Source: Lentimonas sp. CC4 | GTDB lineage: Bacteria > Verrucomicrobiota > Verrucomicrobiia > Opitutales > Coraliomargaritaceae | Length of the DNA stretch: 64,000 nucleotides | Reading direction: 5' to 3' | Assembly (NCBI RefSeq): GCF_902728235.1 | Contig: NZ_CACVBO010000002.1 | Coordinates: 558,001-622,000, forward strand | Part shown: piece by piece, positions 1 to 9,284 of the stretch | How positions within the stretch are numbered: position 1 is the first letter of the stretch | Layout: the number at the start of each line of letters is the position of its first letter | Translations under genes and position numbers: made by a program | Notes under the pieces: model-generated | Seen by the model: only the letters and a program-made list of their open reading frames with translations | The model's database searches: none | What the model was told of the DNA's origin: nothing

Positions 1-1232
1 GCTGCTAGAAAGAGGATGACGTTCATTGTGGGCGCTTGACCGCCTTGATCTTCGTAGAGTTCCTTGATTACATCTTTGAAGTAGCGTTCTACTTGGCGCT
101 GCTCGATATAGTAGTGTGGTGCATATCCTGGGTGGGGGATCGTGTTTTTTAGTCCCATTGCGCCTAGCATTCCACCATCAATGATTTTCGGGGGTAGGCC
201 ATTCTTAGCACGCTGTTTGTTGAGGGCATCTAGCTTATTTTTTGCTTTTTTCTTTAATTCGTTCTCTTCGGCTTTGTGTAATTTGAGGGCTTCTTGATAC
301 TTTGGGTCAGATGTCTTTTTACGCCATGCCTCCTCTTCTTTTGGTGTCCATGGGCGGCGTAGAGAGTCGAATCCTCCGTGACGTCCAGTGATCAGAAAGA
401 CGGCATCGATTGACTGTTCTAGGAATATTTGAGTGACGTAGGCGTTTTCATTGGGGCTGTAATGTCGGCTGCCCATGATGGCCTGATGCACTGGATGTTC
501 TGGTAACGTTTCGATCTTAGGGCGAACGCGACTGGGCAGACCTAGTTTTTGAGCGTCGGCATTGATCGGGCTGACCCATTTTTGTAATTCTTGCGTGACT
601 TCCGCACCGGCTGAAATCGGTCTCGGTTTGAAGAAATAGAGCTGTCCATTGTCGTAGAAGGCGACGTTGAAAAGGGTCCCCGCTGACAGATTAGACACCA
701 TATTGGTAATCTCCTGTTTGATGATTCGGTAACTGTGGAGTCCTCCTTTACTGTCTTCTAGCATGTGCCGGCCAGCATCGATCACAAAAAGCACGCGCTC
801 TGCGCGTGATTTCAATCCGAAAACGTTAATATCGGACATGCCCATGCCAATAGAGCCTCGGGTGCCGCCGAGCAAACTACCTCCGCCGACTCCCCCTAAT
901 CCTGCGCTCACAGTAAAGGAGTCTCCCATGCTTGGTAGGTTCACATCGACATTTGGCACGGCGATGTTGCCGACTTGCTTCATCCGCAATTGCTGTAACG
1001 GTTGATTTTGCGGTGCAGCTTGTGGTTTGATCTGCACTTTAACCTCTTTCGGCGGTTCTTCTTCGGCGATTTTCGGCGGTTCTTCAAACTGAGCATCCTC
1101 AGGGATGATATACTTGTAAATTGTGATCGAACCGAGAACTAAAAATGCGATAAAATGCAAGCCGCCGCTAATCAGCAGCACTTTTAATAGCATCGGATTT
1201 AATTTTTTCTTCTTTGTAAGCGTTATACTCAT
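1..1232 (-). CDS. vWA-like protein with TonB-like N-terminus (partial)
   Basis: Reading the minus strand from the ATG at 1232 gives an open frame of about 410 codons with no stop before the window edge, so the C-terminus is missing. Residues 1-14 are basic. A membrane segment follows at about 15-40, then a Pro/Glu/Lys-rich stretch with repeated EEPP, as in TonB-type proteins. A Gly-rich linker lies at about 108-130. From about residue 143 the sequence resembles a von Willebrand A fold (VLFVIDAG, then an amphipathic helix and FNVAFYDN), but the MIDAS motif DxSxS is degenerate (DAGRHM). A Lys-rich helix follows near 300-340. It lies 79 bp downstream of the symporter gene on the same strand and may be cotranscribed. 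An envelope role is inferred; no family name is certain. Confidence 0.7.
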   Translation of the reverse strand, partial: MSITLTKKKKLNPMLLKVLLISGGLHFIAFLVLGSITIYKYIIPEDAQFEEPPKIAEEEPPKEVKVQIKPQAAPQNQPLQQLRMKQVGNIAVPNVDVNLPSMGDSFTVSAGLGGVGGGSLLGGTRGSIGMGMSDINVFGLKSRAERVLFVIDAGRHMLEDSKGGLHSYRIIKQEITNMVSNLSAGTLFNVAFYDNGQLYFFKPRPISAGAEVTQELQKWVSPINADAQKLGLPSRVRPKIETLPEHPVHQAIMGSRHYSPNENAYVTQIFLEQSIDAVFLITGRHGGFDSLRRPWTPKEEEAWRKKTSDPKYQEALKLHKAEENELKKKAKNKLDALNKQRAKNGLPPKIIDGGMLGAMGLKNTIPHPGYAPHYYIEQRQVERYFKDVIKELYEDQGGQAPTMNVILFLA

Positions 1233-1311
1233 GACGATTCGTTCAATTTTTCGATAGTGATTGGCCGGCTGTCGCTCAAAGGATTAGTCGAGTTCTAAAA
1301 ACGGGACGGTC

Positions 1312-2784
1312 TTATTGAGATTCGGGTGCAGTTGAATCAAGGGGCGTGCCGCGGCGTTCTTCCAAGAGGCGTCGAGTGTTGGCCGCGCGTTCTGCGGTGA
1401 TCGGGTAGAAGTAGAGTGCGCCGATCGCAAACAGCGCTGTTAATGTGGGAGCGCCTGCTAGGAATAGTCGCATGCGAGTGAAGGTCTCTGGAGTCTGCGC
1501 ACCGCCGAGGTCGGGGTTGAATTGCGCAAATGCTAAGGCGAGACCCGTGCCTAGGTAGGCCAAAGAAACCACCATTTTCTCTAGCCAAGAAAAGACTGCG
1601 CCATACATGCCTTCGCGGCGTTGGTTGTGCTTGAGTTCGTCCTCATCGCAGATGTCGGCCATCATCGATGCGAGTAGGATTTTGACGGCCACCCACATGG
1701 GGCCACAGAGTAGCGGATCGATTAACAGAACGGGATCGATAATGACAGGCCCTAGATGAATCATGGTGTGACCCGGTTGGAAAATGAACCATTTGCCAAT
1801 GCCGCCGATCACCATTAGCCCATAGACCATATAGAGTGCGCCTTTTTTGCCTAAGCGAACCGCCAGCCATGTAATGATGGGGATCGAGGCAAAGCCGACT
1901 ACGGCGTAGCCGCTGGTGAGGATGCCTTTTTGAATGAGTCCAGCGGTCTTATCGCCATCGTTCATAAAATACACCAGCAGGTATTGGTCGATGCCCATCG
2001 CGAGGATGCCAGACAGTGTATTCAGCACGATAATCGTGATGAGGATGAGGAAGGCGGCACTTGAAAGAGAACCTTTGATACTGCTCCAAATCCCGACTTT
2101 TTCTTGCGACTGGGTGGTGCGTTTGAAGCGTTCACGCACTGCGATTCCGGGAAGGATACCGACGCCGGCCATCACAATAAGACCGATGAACCAGCCGATC
2201 GCGATCACGCCAGTCATGTTTAAATCGGTGGCGCCCGCGACGAGCGACACGCTCAGCACACCCGCGATGGGGAGCATCCAACCGCCGCCGAATTCACCCA
2301 TTTTATGGAAGAAGGCGCAAAAAGCCATGACTCGTGTGCGCTCGTTGTAGTCCGGCGTCATCTCATAGGTCAGTGCATTGTAGGGCACCGCAAAAACCGT
2401 GTAGCTGGTGAAAAACAACAACTGCAGGACGATGAAGTATGTGATCTTTAGCGGGTCGCTCCAAGTTTCCGGAACATGCCAGATCAGGGCAAAGAGAATG
2501 CCCATGGATAGGGCGCCTGCGACGATGAAGGGCTTGCGCCGACCAAAGCGTGAATGACAGTTGTCTGAGATGCGCCCCATAATCGGGTCGGTCAGGGCGT
2601 CCCAAAGGCGTGGCACCATTAAGGCAATGCCTACCCATGCGGCGCTCACGCCGAGCAGCATATTATAGACGGGGTAGGCGAGTATGCTGACGCCTCCGAA
2701 GCCAAAGAAGGCTGCTAGTGCACCTGCGCCAAGAGCCAGCTTTTCGCGCAAAGGAACATGGTCATTTGGAGTTGTTTGGGGCAT
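1312..2784 (-). CDS. MFS sugar:cation symporter, GPH (MelB-like) type
   Basis: A 490-residue polytopic membrane protein with about 12 hydrophobic segments, the usual size for glycoside-pentoside-hexuronide:cation symporters. The N-terminal half has the family pattern: GRISDNCHSRFGRRKPFI in the loop after the second helix pair, preceded by WDALTDPIMG, the cation-site region of MelB-like proteins. It probably imports mono- or oligosaccharides released by the neighbouring enzymes across the inner membrane. It is divergent from the sulfatase at 2951, and the intergenic region holds an AAACAGTTT operator. The specific sugar cannot be told from sequence; galactose-containing products are a guess from context. 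Confidence 0.88.
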   Translation of the reverse strand: MPQTTPNDHVPLREKLALGAGALAAFFGFGGVSILAYPVYNMLLGVSAAWVGIALMVPRLWDALTDPIMGRISDNCHSRFGRRKPFIVAGALSMGILFALIWHVPETWSDPLKITYFIVLQLLFFTSYTVFAVPYNALTYEMTPDYNERTRVMAFCAFFHKMGEFGGGWMLPIAGVLSVSLVAGATDLNMTGVIAIGWFIGLIVMAGVGILPGIAVRERFKRTTQSQEKVGIWSSIKGSLSSAAFLILITIIVLNTLSGILAMGIDQYLLVYFMNDGDKTAGLIQKGILTSGYAVVGFASIPIITWLAVRLGKKGALYMVYGLMVIGGIGKWFIFQPGHTMIHLGPVIIDPVLLIDPLLCGPMWVAVKILLASMMADICDEDELKHNQRREGMYGAVFSWLEKMVVSLAYLGTGLALAFAQFNPDLGGAQTPETFTRMRLFLAGAPTLTALFAIGALYFYPITAERAANTRRLLEERRGTPLDSTAPESQ

Positions 2785-2863
2785 GATGGATCAGTCAGTA
2801 ATAATGAAAATAGGTAATGGGTATTTCTAAGGTGCTAGAGCAGGTAAAGAATTAAGATAAAAA

Positions 2864-2876
2864 TAAAACAGTTTGA
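2864..2876. promoter_or_regulatory. AAACAGTTT operator, site 1
   Basis: TAAAACAGTTTGA, an odd palindrome centred on the A at 2870. It lies between the divergent symporter (start 2784) and sulfatase (start 2951). The right half overlaps a perfect TTGACA hexamer at 2873-2878, so a bound protein would cover a likely -35 box. It is one of eight copies in the window, all intergenic and upstream of catabolic operons. Confidence 0.65.
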
Positions 2877-2950
2877 CAATAGTAGATTTAATTAAATTTT
2901 AATATAGCAGTGTTACTCTTGGCCTGCGCTACTTCTTTAAACTTGTCTAA

Positions 2951-4546
2951 ATGAAAACGCTATCGATCTCAACGCTGCTGCCATTTTTAGTTTTGTTTGT
3001 GTCCGCATGCGCGGGATCTTCGCCCAACATCGTATTTATGATGGCAGACGACTTGGGCATTGGTGATGTTGGGTTTTATCATAGAGAGCGAACAGGTGCT
3101 GAGCCAGTTATTCCGACACCCAATTTGGATCGCTTATATCAAGAGGGGATGCGCTTCGATACCGTGCATGCAGAGGCCTTATGTGCACCGACTCGCTACA
3201 CGGTGATGACGGGTAATTACACCTTTCGTTGTCACCTGCCGTGGGGTGTTTGGGGTTCGGCCGAGAAATCTGCGATTCAGCCGGGGCAGAAGACGATTGG
3301 AATGATTATGCAAGAGGCCGGCTATCGGACTGCATTCTTTGGTAAATGGCACCTCGGCGGTCAATGGTATCGTCAGGGGACGGATGCGATCTATGACGGC
3401 CCCGCTTTCGGTGAAGAAGCTGATCAGATCGATGCGGCGCGGGGCATTGTCTCCGGCGGCCCTGGTCGCCTAGGATTTGACTATTCGCTGACCTTGCCTG
3501 GTGGCATTCAGGGACCTCCTTTTGCCTTTTTTGAGAATGACCAGTGGATGAAACTGGCGCCTGATTCCGAGATGAAGCCGCTCGATTGGAAAGCGATGCC
3601 CAAGGGCAGTAAGCTTGGGACCAAGGGAGCTGGTGCCAAGTTGGGAGACACCAATTATGACTCACGCCTTGCTGGGCCGATGCTGGTGCAGAGCGCAATT
3701 AATTTTATTGATCGCGAAAAAGGTAAGCCATTCTTTATGTATTTCTGTTCGCAAGCCGTGCACCATCCGCATTCACCGCCCGATACCTTTCGCGGAGAGC
3801 CTGTTAAAGGGCAGACGCACTCCGAGCATGGCGATATGATCGTCGAATTCGATCTGCAGGTTGGAGCCCTGGTGCAAAAATTGAAAGATGAAGGTCTTTG
3901 GGAGAACACACTCTTCATCGTGACCTCAGACAATGGCGGGCTGGCGTTGGAAGAGACGGATATCAATGGCCATCTTTCCAGTAACGGGCTACGTGCGGAG
4001 AAATCGAGCGCTTACGAAGGGGGGCATCGAGTGCCCTTTGTCGCAACATGGCCGGGGAAGATTGAGCCGGGCAGCCGTAGCGATCAGCGCGTCTTGGTGC
4101 TCGACTTAATGGCGACTCTTTATGACCTGACGGGGCGCTCGATTCCTGAGGATCAGGCGCGGGATTCCTTTAGCTATTTGCCTCTGCTGCTCGGTGAGGA
4201 AAATGCGCCTGACCGCGAAAGCGCGCTTATCACCAACGGACGTTTATACGAAGGCAAGCAGCTTGGGGCGCATAAGATTGAAGATGCGGTCTCGGTGTAT
4301 GATGGACGTTGGAAGCTCGTCGGGCGCTGGGATAATCAAAGCCGTGCGCATAAGAAATGGTCGTTTATGAATGGAACCATCAGTGCAGTCGGCCTCTTTG
4401 ATGTGGAGGCCAACCCTCTGGAGGATGAAGCGCACAACCTAATCCATAATCCAGAGCAGCAAGAGCGTATCGAGCGCATGACCAAGCTCTTCTACACCGC
4501 GCGCAACACCGAGGGTGAGGGGCGAACGACACCAACTGAATTTTAA
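2951..4546 (+). CDS. Secreted S1-type sulfatase (possible lipoprotein)
   Basis: Formylglycine-dependent sulfatase of the arylsulfatase superfamily, 531 residues. The signal peptide ends in a lipobox-like VSAC, so Cys20 may be lipidated. The N-terminal metal pair is MADDLG (Asp33/34). The modification motif is CAPTR with Cys78 as the predicted formylglycine, followed by the usual TG. GKWHLGG, HHPHSP and TSDNGG supply the other expected active-site blocks. It would hydrolyse sulfate esters on a polysaccharide outside the cytoplasm; the position specificity is unknown. No clear Shine-Dalgarno precedes the ATG. The next sulfatase starts one base after this stop, so the two form an operon behind operator site 1. 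Confidence 0.9.
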   Translation: MKTLSISTLLPFLVLFVSACAGSSPNIVFMMADDLGIGDVGFYHRERTGAEPVIPTPNLDRLYQEGMRFDTVHAEALCAPTRYTVMTGNYTFRCHLPWGVWGSAEKSAIQPGQKTIGMIMQEAGYRTAFFGKWHLGGQWYRQGTDAIYDGPAFGEEADQIDAARGIVSGGPGRLGFDYSLTLPGGIQGPPFAFFENDQWMKLAPDSEMKPLDWKAMPKGSKLGTKGAGAKLGDTNYDSRLAGPMLVQSAINFIDREKGKPFFMYFCSQAVHHPHSPPDTFRGEPVKGQTHSEHGDMIVEFDLQVGALVQKLKDEGLWENTLFIVTSDNGGLALEETDINGHLSSNGLRAEKSSAYEGGHRVPFVATWPGKIEPGSRSDQRVLVLDLMATLYDLTGRSIPEDQARDSFSYLPLLLGEENAPDRESALITNGRLYEGKQLGAHKIEDAVSVYDGRWKLVGRWDNQSRAHKKWSFMNGTISAVGLFDVEANPLEDEAHNLIHNPEQQERIERMTKLFYTARNTEGEGRTTPTEF

Positions 4547-4547
4547 T

Positions 4548-6449
4548 ATGAAAAAAGAAATCTACCTGTTCATCGTAGCGGCGATGGTCTTTGTCTCCTA
4601 CACTTCTGCGGGGAAGCCTGCACCCATCGAACCAGCGGTTAGCTCTGATAAGGGAGCGCTTCCAAGCAAATTCCAATTGGAAGGGGACTGGCAGCAGGAA
4701 GATCGGCCGCATAAAGTCTTTAGTTTTTCTTCGGGCAATCAAGTGCTCACTCCCTCGGGTGCTGGCTTGAGGTGGGAAGAACGCGACGGTGAGTATTTCC
4801 TTTTCTGGAAGAGTGGACACCCAGCGAAGATTGAGCGCATTCGCGACAATACGATCCGGATTGGGAAACTGACCTACGTCCGGGGAGCCGCTGCCGAGTC
4901 AGCCCTGCCAGCAAGCATTGAAGCTTTGATTAGCGCAACCAGCTCGACCACGAACATTCTCTTTATTCACATGGAGGACATGGGCTGTGAGATTGCGCCC
5001 TATGGCGATTACACACAGGAGACTCCAGCGCTGAGTCGATTGGCCGATGAAGGCATGGTTTTTGAGCGGGTGAATGTCACCGCGCCGTCGTGTGCACCTT
5101 CGCGTGGCAGTCTCTTTACCGGTCTCTATCCGCACCAAAATGGGATGTGGGCTTTTGATCAGACGCATGGTTTTGAATATCGCGAAGGGGTGCCGACCTT
5201 TGTGCAGATGCTGAAGGCTGCGGGTTATGCCACCGGCATCTCCTACAAGACGGGTGTGTCGCCGCAGAGTGCTGTGCCATTTGATTACAAATACAATTAT
5301 AATAGCAATGCCTTGGGCAAGGATCCCGGTAGGTTTCGAGTGTCTAACTGTATCGATGGTTTTGAGGATTTTTTGAAAAACCGGCTGCAGCCGGGACAGG
5401 TCTTCTACTTCCAAGCGCAGACCAATGACACGCACACGCCTTGGTCGCCCAGCTATGAACCCATTCGTGGCATGGAGTCGAAGCTCGGGTTGCATCCAGT
5501 GGATCCACAAAGTGTCCAAGCATTGCCGCATTGGGGAGATATCGAGATGACTGATAAAGCTCGCGAATATCTCGCCACCTATTACGGCGCCATCCAGCGC
5601 GTTGATTACTACGTCGAACAGGTGCTCGCCCTGCTGGAGAAGTATGGGCACTCCGAGGATACCTTGGTCATCTTCTCTTCGGATCATGGTCCGTCCGATT
5701 TACATCGAGGGAAGACCACTTCCTATGAGTATGGACTTCGTGTGCCGTTCATCGTTAAATGGCCGGGCGTGGTGGAGCCAGGCGTTCGATCCGAAGCATT
5801 GGTTTCGTTTGTCGATCTCATGCCGACTTTTCTCGACGTGGCTGAATTGCCCAAGCCAGCCTACTTGCCCGGGCATTCTATTGTTCCGGTTCTGACTGGC
5901 GAGCGCCCAGAGGGGGCACGTGAACTGCTATTTTCTGCCTACAACACGCACACGACTGGCTTGAAAAACTTTTGGCCAGCTCGCACCGTATCTGATGGGC
6001 GATTTAAGCTTATTTATAATTTATTAGGCGACGGTGAAACCACTCGCCCCGGTGATAACGATTCCAGCTTTGCGATTACGAAAATGATGGAAGCATCCAA
6101 GGAAGGGCGTTACTTGATTGAACGCTCGGCCACACCGCCAACTTTCGAGTTGTTCGACCTCCAGAAGGATGCGGGTGAGCTCTCGAATCTAGCTGGTAAT
6201 CCCGAATACCAGCAAGTCGAGGCGCAGCTCAAGACTTCCTTGGCAAACTGGCGTAATAAGATCGTCATGGATCCGCTGGCCGATCCTGCCACTTTGAAGG
6301 AATTTGCCGAAGACTATTATCAACAAACTAAAGAGTGGGAAGCGAAGGCGAAGTCCATGGGCGGCGAGAAGGCCTTGAAGCAAGCAGGCTGGCGCTTGGA
6401 TAAGTCTCGTTGGATTCCTGCTTGGGATCCGTCTCCTTATTTGCCTTGA
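4548..6449 (+). CDS. Secreted sulfatase with extra N-terminal domain, related to the fused sulfatase at 51-54 kb
   Basis: 633 residues from ATG 4548. An upstream in-frame Met lies inside the previous gene and would bury the signal peptide. Residues 1-21 are a signal peptide. Residues about 40-115 form a small Trp-rich extra domain, and the sulfatase domain starts near 133. The motif CAPSR puts the predicted formylglycine at Cys182. The first metal block reads HMEDMG, Glu-Asp instead of the usual Asp-Asp. FYFQAQTNDTHTPW and SSDHGPSD resemble the sulfatase half of the GH53 fusion at 51371-54037, and the C-terminal Lys/Glu-rich tail is also alike. N-sulfoglucosamine sulfohydrolase-like (S1_8-type) sulfatases are the nearest known group I can name; the substrate is not proven. 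Its last 13 bp overlap the convergent GH53 gene. Confidence 0.88.
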   Translation: MKKEIYLFIVAAMVFVSYTSAGKPAPIEPAVSSDKGALPSKFQLEGDWQQEDRPHKVFSFSSGNQVLTPSGAGLRWEERDGEYFLFWKSGHPAKIERIRDNTIRIGKLTYVRGAAAESALPASIEALISATSSTTNILFIHMEDMGCEIAPYGDYTQETPALSRLADEGMVFERVNVTAPSCAPSRGSLFTGLYPHQNGMWAFDQTHGFEYREGVPTFVQMLKAAGYATGISYKTGVSPQSAVPFDYKYNYNSNALGKDPGRFRVSNCIDGFEDFLKNRLQPGQVFYFQAQTNDTHTPWSPSYEPIRGMESKLGLHPVDPQSVQALPHWGDIEMTDKAREYLATYYGAIQRVDYYVEQVLALLEKYGHSEDTLVIFSSDHGPSDLHRGKTTSYEYGLRVPFIVKWPGVVEPGVRSEALVSFVDLMPTFLDVAELPKPAYLPGHSIVPVLTGERPEGARELLFSAYNTHTTGLKNFWPARTVSDGRFKLIYNLLGDGETTRPGDNDSSFAITKMMEASKEGRYLIERSATPPTFELFDLQKDAGELSNLAGNPEYQQVEAQLKTSLANWRNKIVMDPLADPATLKEFAEDYYQQTKEWEAKAKSMGGEKALKQAGWRLDKSRWIPAWDPSPYLP

Positions 6450-7501
6450 AACCTAGTTGAGTTTACCGGCTTCGCGTATTTGCCAAACACATACAGACTG
6501 GGAAGCGCAACGCGCTCTTTGGTCACCTGTGCCCGGTTCCAAGTTACATGATCCCATTTGTGGATTCCTGTGGTGAGGTCTGAACCCCAGGTGATCACAC
6601 CGAGCCCGCGTCCCTCAGGAATCGCCAGCATCAGCTGACAGACTTTCTCCAGATGTAGCGCCTGCCCCCGAGGGCTGATCTCCTCAACGAGCTCTGGGTC
6701 GAAGTCCTGAGTCTTATGCTTGCCTTTCCCGATGTAAGGCGCGCCGGTTTCGATGATTAAGATTTTCTTCTTCTGCTCAGTGGCCAGGCCATGCATGAGT
6801 TCAGCTTTCTGCTCCACCGTGGTCTTCATGTCGCCCCACTTGGGATACAGGGAAATGGCCGCCACTTGATAGTCGGTGTAACCCTTTTCGATGAGGCCAG
6901 TGAACATTGCCGCCCATGAGCGATCGCAGTGGACGCCGATATCTCCTTTGTAGCCCGCTTTGCGCAGACCTTTGGCACCCGCTTTGAGTGATGCTGCCAG
7001 GTTGGTCATGAAATCGCCTTCTGTGGTCTTCCAGCTGGCCCATCGATTGATGTGTCCATGTCCCGTGTTGATCTCATTACCGAGCAATAACAATACCGGC
7101 TTCACTGACCGGCGCCTCAGATCGTCGTAAGCCCACTGACTCTGGCGCTCCGTCGCCGTAAGCATAGAGGCAAAGTCTTTTTCTTCGTCTACATTGAGGT
7201 GGATGGTGCAGACAATCTGCATATTGAGCTTTCTGGCCACCTCAGCTTGGGCGTAGAATTCGGTTTGGTCTTCGCCAACCGTGTAGCCCAACCTTACCGT
7301 ATTGGCACCTGCAGCGTGCGCCAGTGCAATGAAATTAGGATACTTTTTACCAGAGGGATCTGAGAAAGAAGTCTGGAGATTGCTATAGGGTGTGACGCCG
7401 GCAATGTCTAAATGTGCTTCCTGTGAATGCGAAGCAGAAGCGTGCCCTGTGGCGTGTGCACCGATCAGAGATAGGCATATAAGTATGAATTTTGCAGTCA
7501 T
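6437..7501 (-). CDS. GH53-like glycosidase (endo-beta-1,4-galactanase family), divergent
   Basis: 354 residues with an N-terminal signal peptide, about the length of a single-domain GH53. LLLGNEINTG gives the expected acid/base Glu143, and ILIIETGAP gives the nucleophile Glu251. ISLYPKWG matches the conserved strand before it. The canonical segment with HYSDTWADPG, present in the fused GH53 at 51371-54037, is not recognisable here, so this is a divergent member whose specificity could differ. It probably cleaves beta-galactan chains outside the cytoplasm. The gene is convergent with the sulfatase ending at 6449 (13 bp overlap) and divergent from the sulfatase at 7650, with operator site 2 between. 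Confidence 0.8.
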   Translation of the reverse strand: MTAKFILICLSLIGAHATGHASASHSQEAHLDIAGVTPYSNLQTSFSDPSGKKYPNFIALAHAAGANTVRLGYTVGEDQTEFYAQAEVARKLNMQIVCTIHLNVDEEKDFASMLTATERQSQWAYDDLRRRSVKPVLLLLGNEINTGHGHINRWASWKTTEGDFMTNLAASLKAGAKGLRKAGYKGDIGVHCDRSWAAMFTGLIEKGYTDYQVAAISLYPKWGDMKTTVEQKAELMHGLATEQKKKILIIETGAPYIGKGKHKTQDFDPELVEEISPRGQALHLEKVCQLMLAIPEGRGLGVITWGSDLTTGIHKWDHVTWNRAQVTKERVALPSLYVFGKYAKPVNSTRFQGK

Positions 7502-7551
7502 TAATAATTTAGTTGAACGCTTTATTGACTTGAGTAGTGTTTATCTTTTAA

Positions 7552-7564
7552 TAAAACAGTTTGA
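7552..7564. promoter_or_regulatory. AAACAGTTT operator, site 2
   Basis: TAAAACAGTTTGA between the divergent GH53 (start 7501) and the sulfatase-GH2-sulfatase operon (start near 7650). It is identical over 13 bp to site 1 and again runs into a TTGAC -35-like hexamer. Confidence 0.65.
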
Positions 7565-7649
7565 CCCTCAAGCTGTGTGTAATGTCCCTAATCTGCAAGT
7601 GCAAAACCTTCCGCGCCCTCATTTCCAAATGATCACGCTCATGCCGCCT

Positions 7650-9227
7650 ATGTCTCGCCATTTCCCCTTCCTCATTTTACTGACCTTATGCACGCTTGCG
7701 TCAGCAGTGATGGCTTCAGAGCGGCCTAATATTGTGCTGATCATGTGTGATGACATGGGGTTTTCGGATCTGGGATCTTACGGGGGAGAGATCGACACTC
7801 CGAATATTGACGCATTGGCGCAGGAGGGGGTTCGTTTTACGCAGTTTAAAAATACGGGTCGCTGTTGCCCGAGTCGTGCCGCACTAATGACAGGTCGTAA
7901 TCAGCATTCAGTGGGCATGGGCTGGATGGCCGCAGTGGATGAGCATCGTCCTGGCTATCGCGGTCAGTTGTCTGCGGAGTTTCCGACCATTGCTGAAGTG
8001 CTGAAAGAAAATGGTTATGGAACCTACATCAGCGGTAAATGGCATCTGACGGTTGACGGAAATGTAACGAACCCGAACGCGGGCCCCAATGGGAGTTGGG
8101 CGTTTGATCGTGGATTTGATGAAAGCTACGGCGGATTGGTCGGCGGCGGATCCTATTACAAGGTGAAAGGTCTTGTGCGCAATAATGAGCGTATCACCAC
8201 ATTTCCAGAGGATTATTATTACACCGATGCGATCACACAGACTGCAGTTGAGTTTATCGATCGTCATGACACCGAAAATCCATTATTCCTGTATCTTGCG
8301 CACTACGCGCCGCATCGTCCGCTACAGGCTCCACAGGATCGAATCGACCAATGCATCGAACGGTATCAGGTGGGCTACGACGTTTTGCGACAATCCCGCT
8401 ATGAGCGATTGGTCGAGCAAGGATTGCTTACTTCTGACCTAGATCAATCAATCCAGCATAAAGGTCTACCCGAGTGGAACTCTTTGAAGCCCGAGTTGCA
8501 ACAGAAGTGGATCACAGAAATGGCGACCTATGCTGCCATGATTGAAATCATGGATGACGGTATCGGTGAGGTCGTGAATGCGTTGAAGCGCAAAGGGATT
8601 TACGACAATACGGTGCTGTTTTTCTTGAGCGACAACGGAGCCACCATGGAGGGCGGATCCGCTTCCTGGTTAGGTGCGTATTTGAGTAATACGCCCTTTT
8701 CTGGTTTTAAGGCGAAGACCTTTGAGGGGGGCATCAGCTCGCCCTTGATTGTTCATTTCCCTAGCCGGTTTGGTGAGCTCAACGGTGAGATACGCCACGA
8801 CAGGGCACACATCATCGACCTCCTGCCCACCTGTCTGGATATTGCGGGTCTGGACTACCCAGAATCTTTCAATGAGAAGGCAATCACTCCACCGGACGGA
8901 GTCAGCCTGCTTCCTGCGATAACTGGGGAATCACTGCCACCGCGCGATCTCTTTTTTGAGCACCAAGGAAGCTGCGCAATTATCTCTGGAAAATGGAAGC
9001 TGGTGCGCGCTGATTTAGAACATTCGTGGAAGCTTTTTGATCTGCAAGCTGATCCGTATGAACAAAAGGATGTCGCAAAATCACATCCGGAAGTGGCGCA
9101 GCGCCTAGAGGGCAAGTGGCTTCATTGGGCAGGCGAGAGCGATGTGTTGCCGCTGGAGCCCACTGGGTGGTCAGACCGCGTGAGAAAGTATAAAAAACAA
9201 TTTCCCGATCAAGATGGATTGGATTGA
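7650..9227 (+). CDS. Secreted sulfatase, S1_4-like
   Basis: 525 residues from ATG 7650. In-frame ATGs at 7629 and 7641 are possible, but 7650 gives the cleanest signal peptide (about residues 1-22). The frame stays open further upstream only as overlap with the GH53 gene. Metal block MCDDMG (Asp34/35). The modification site is CCPSR with Cys72 as predicted formylglycine, in the context NTGRCCPSRAALMTG and followed by HQHSVGMGW, features typical of S1_4 arylsulfatases. GKWHL and LSDNGA complete the active site. It is the first gene of an operon with GH2 (58 bp later) and a second sulfatase, behind operator site 2. Confidence 0.9.
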   Translation: MSRHFPFLILLTLCTLASAVMASERPNIVLIMCDDMGFSDLGSYGGEIDTPNIDALAQEGVRFTQFKNTGRCCPSRAALMTGRNQHSVGMGWMAAVDEHRPGYRGQLSAEFPTIAEVLKENGYGTYISGKWHLTVDGNVTNPNAGPNGSWAFDRGFDESYGGLVGGGSYYKVKGLVRNNERITTFPEDYYYTDAITQTAVEFIDRHDTENPLFLYLAHYAPHRPLQAPQDRIDQCIERYQVGYDVLRQSRYERLVEQGLLTSDLDQSIQHKGLPEWNSLKPELQQKWITEMATYAAMIEIMDDGIGEVVNALKRKGIYDNTVLFFLSDNGATMEGGSASWLGAYLSNTPFSGFKAKTFEGGISSPLIVHFPSRFGELNGEIRHDRAHIIDLLPTCLDIAGLDYPESFNEKAITPPDGVSLLPAITGESLPPRDLFFEHQGSCAIISGKWKLVRADLEHSWKLFDLQADPYEQKDVAKSHPEVAQRLEGKWLHWAGESDVLPLEPTGWSDRVRKYKKQFPDQDGLD

Positions 9228-9284
9228 AAGATCGAATTTTTGGTGAGGAACAAAACTTAATTTAAAAGTGTGCAAAGGAAATCT

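Noticed and set aside
2873-2905. Full sigma70 promoter from the TTGACA at 2873
   Set aside because: No good -10 box at 16-18 bp spacing; only the operator and -35-like hexamer are reported.
7392-7649. Upstream extension of the sulfatase frame
   Set aside because: It overlaps the GH53 gene and operator site 2 and would bury the signal peptide.
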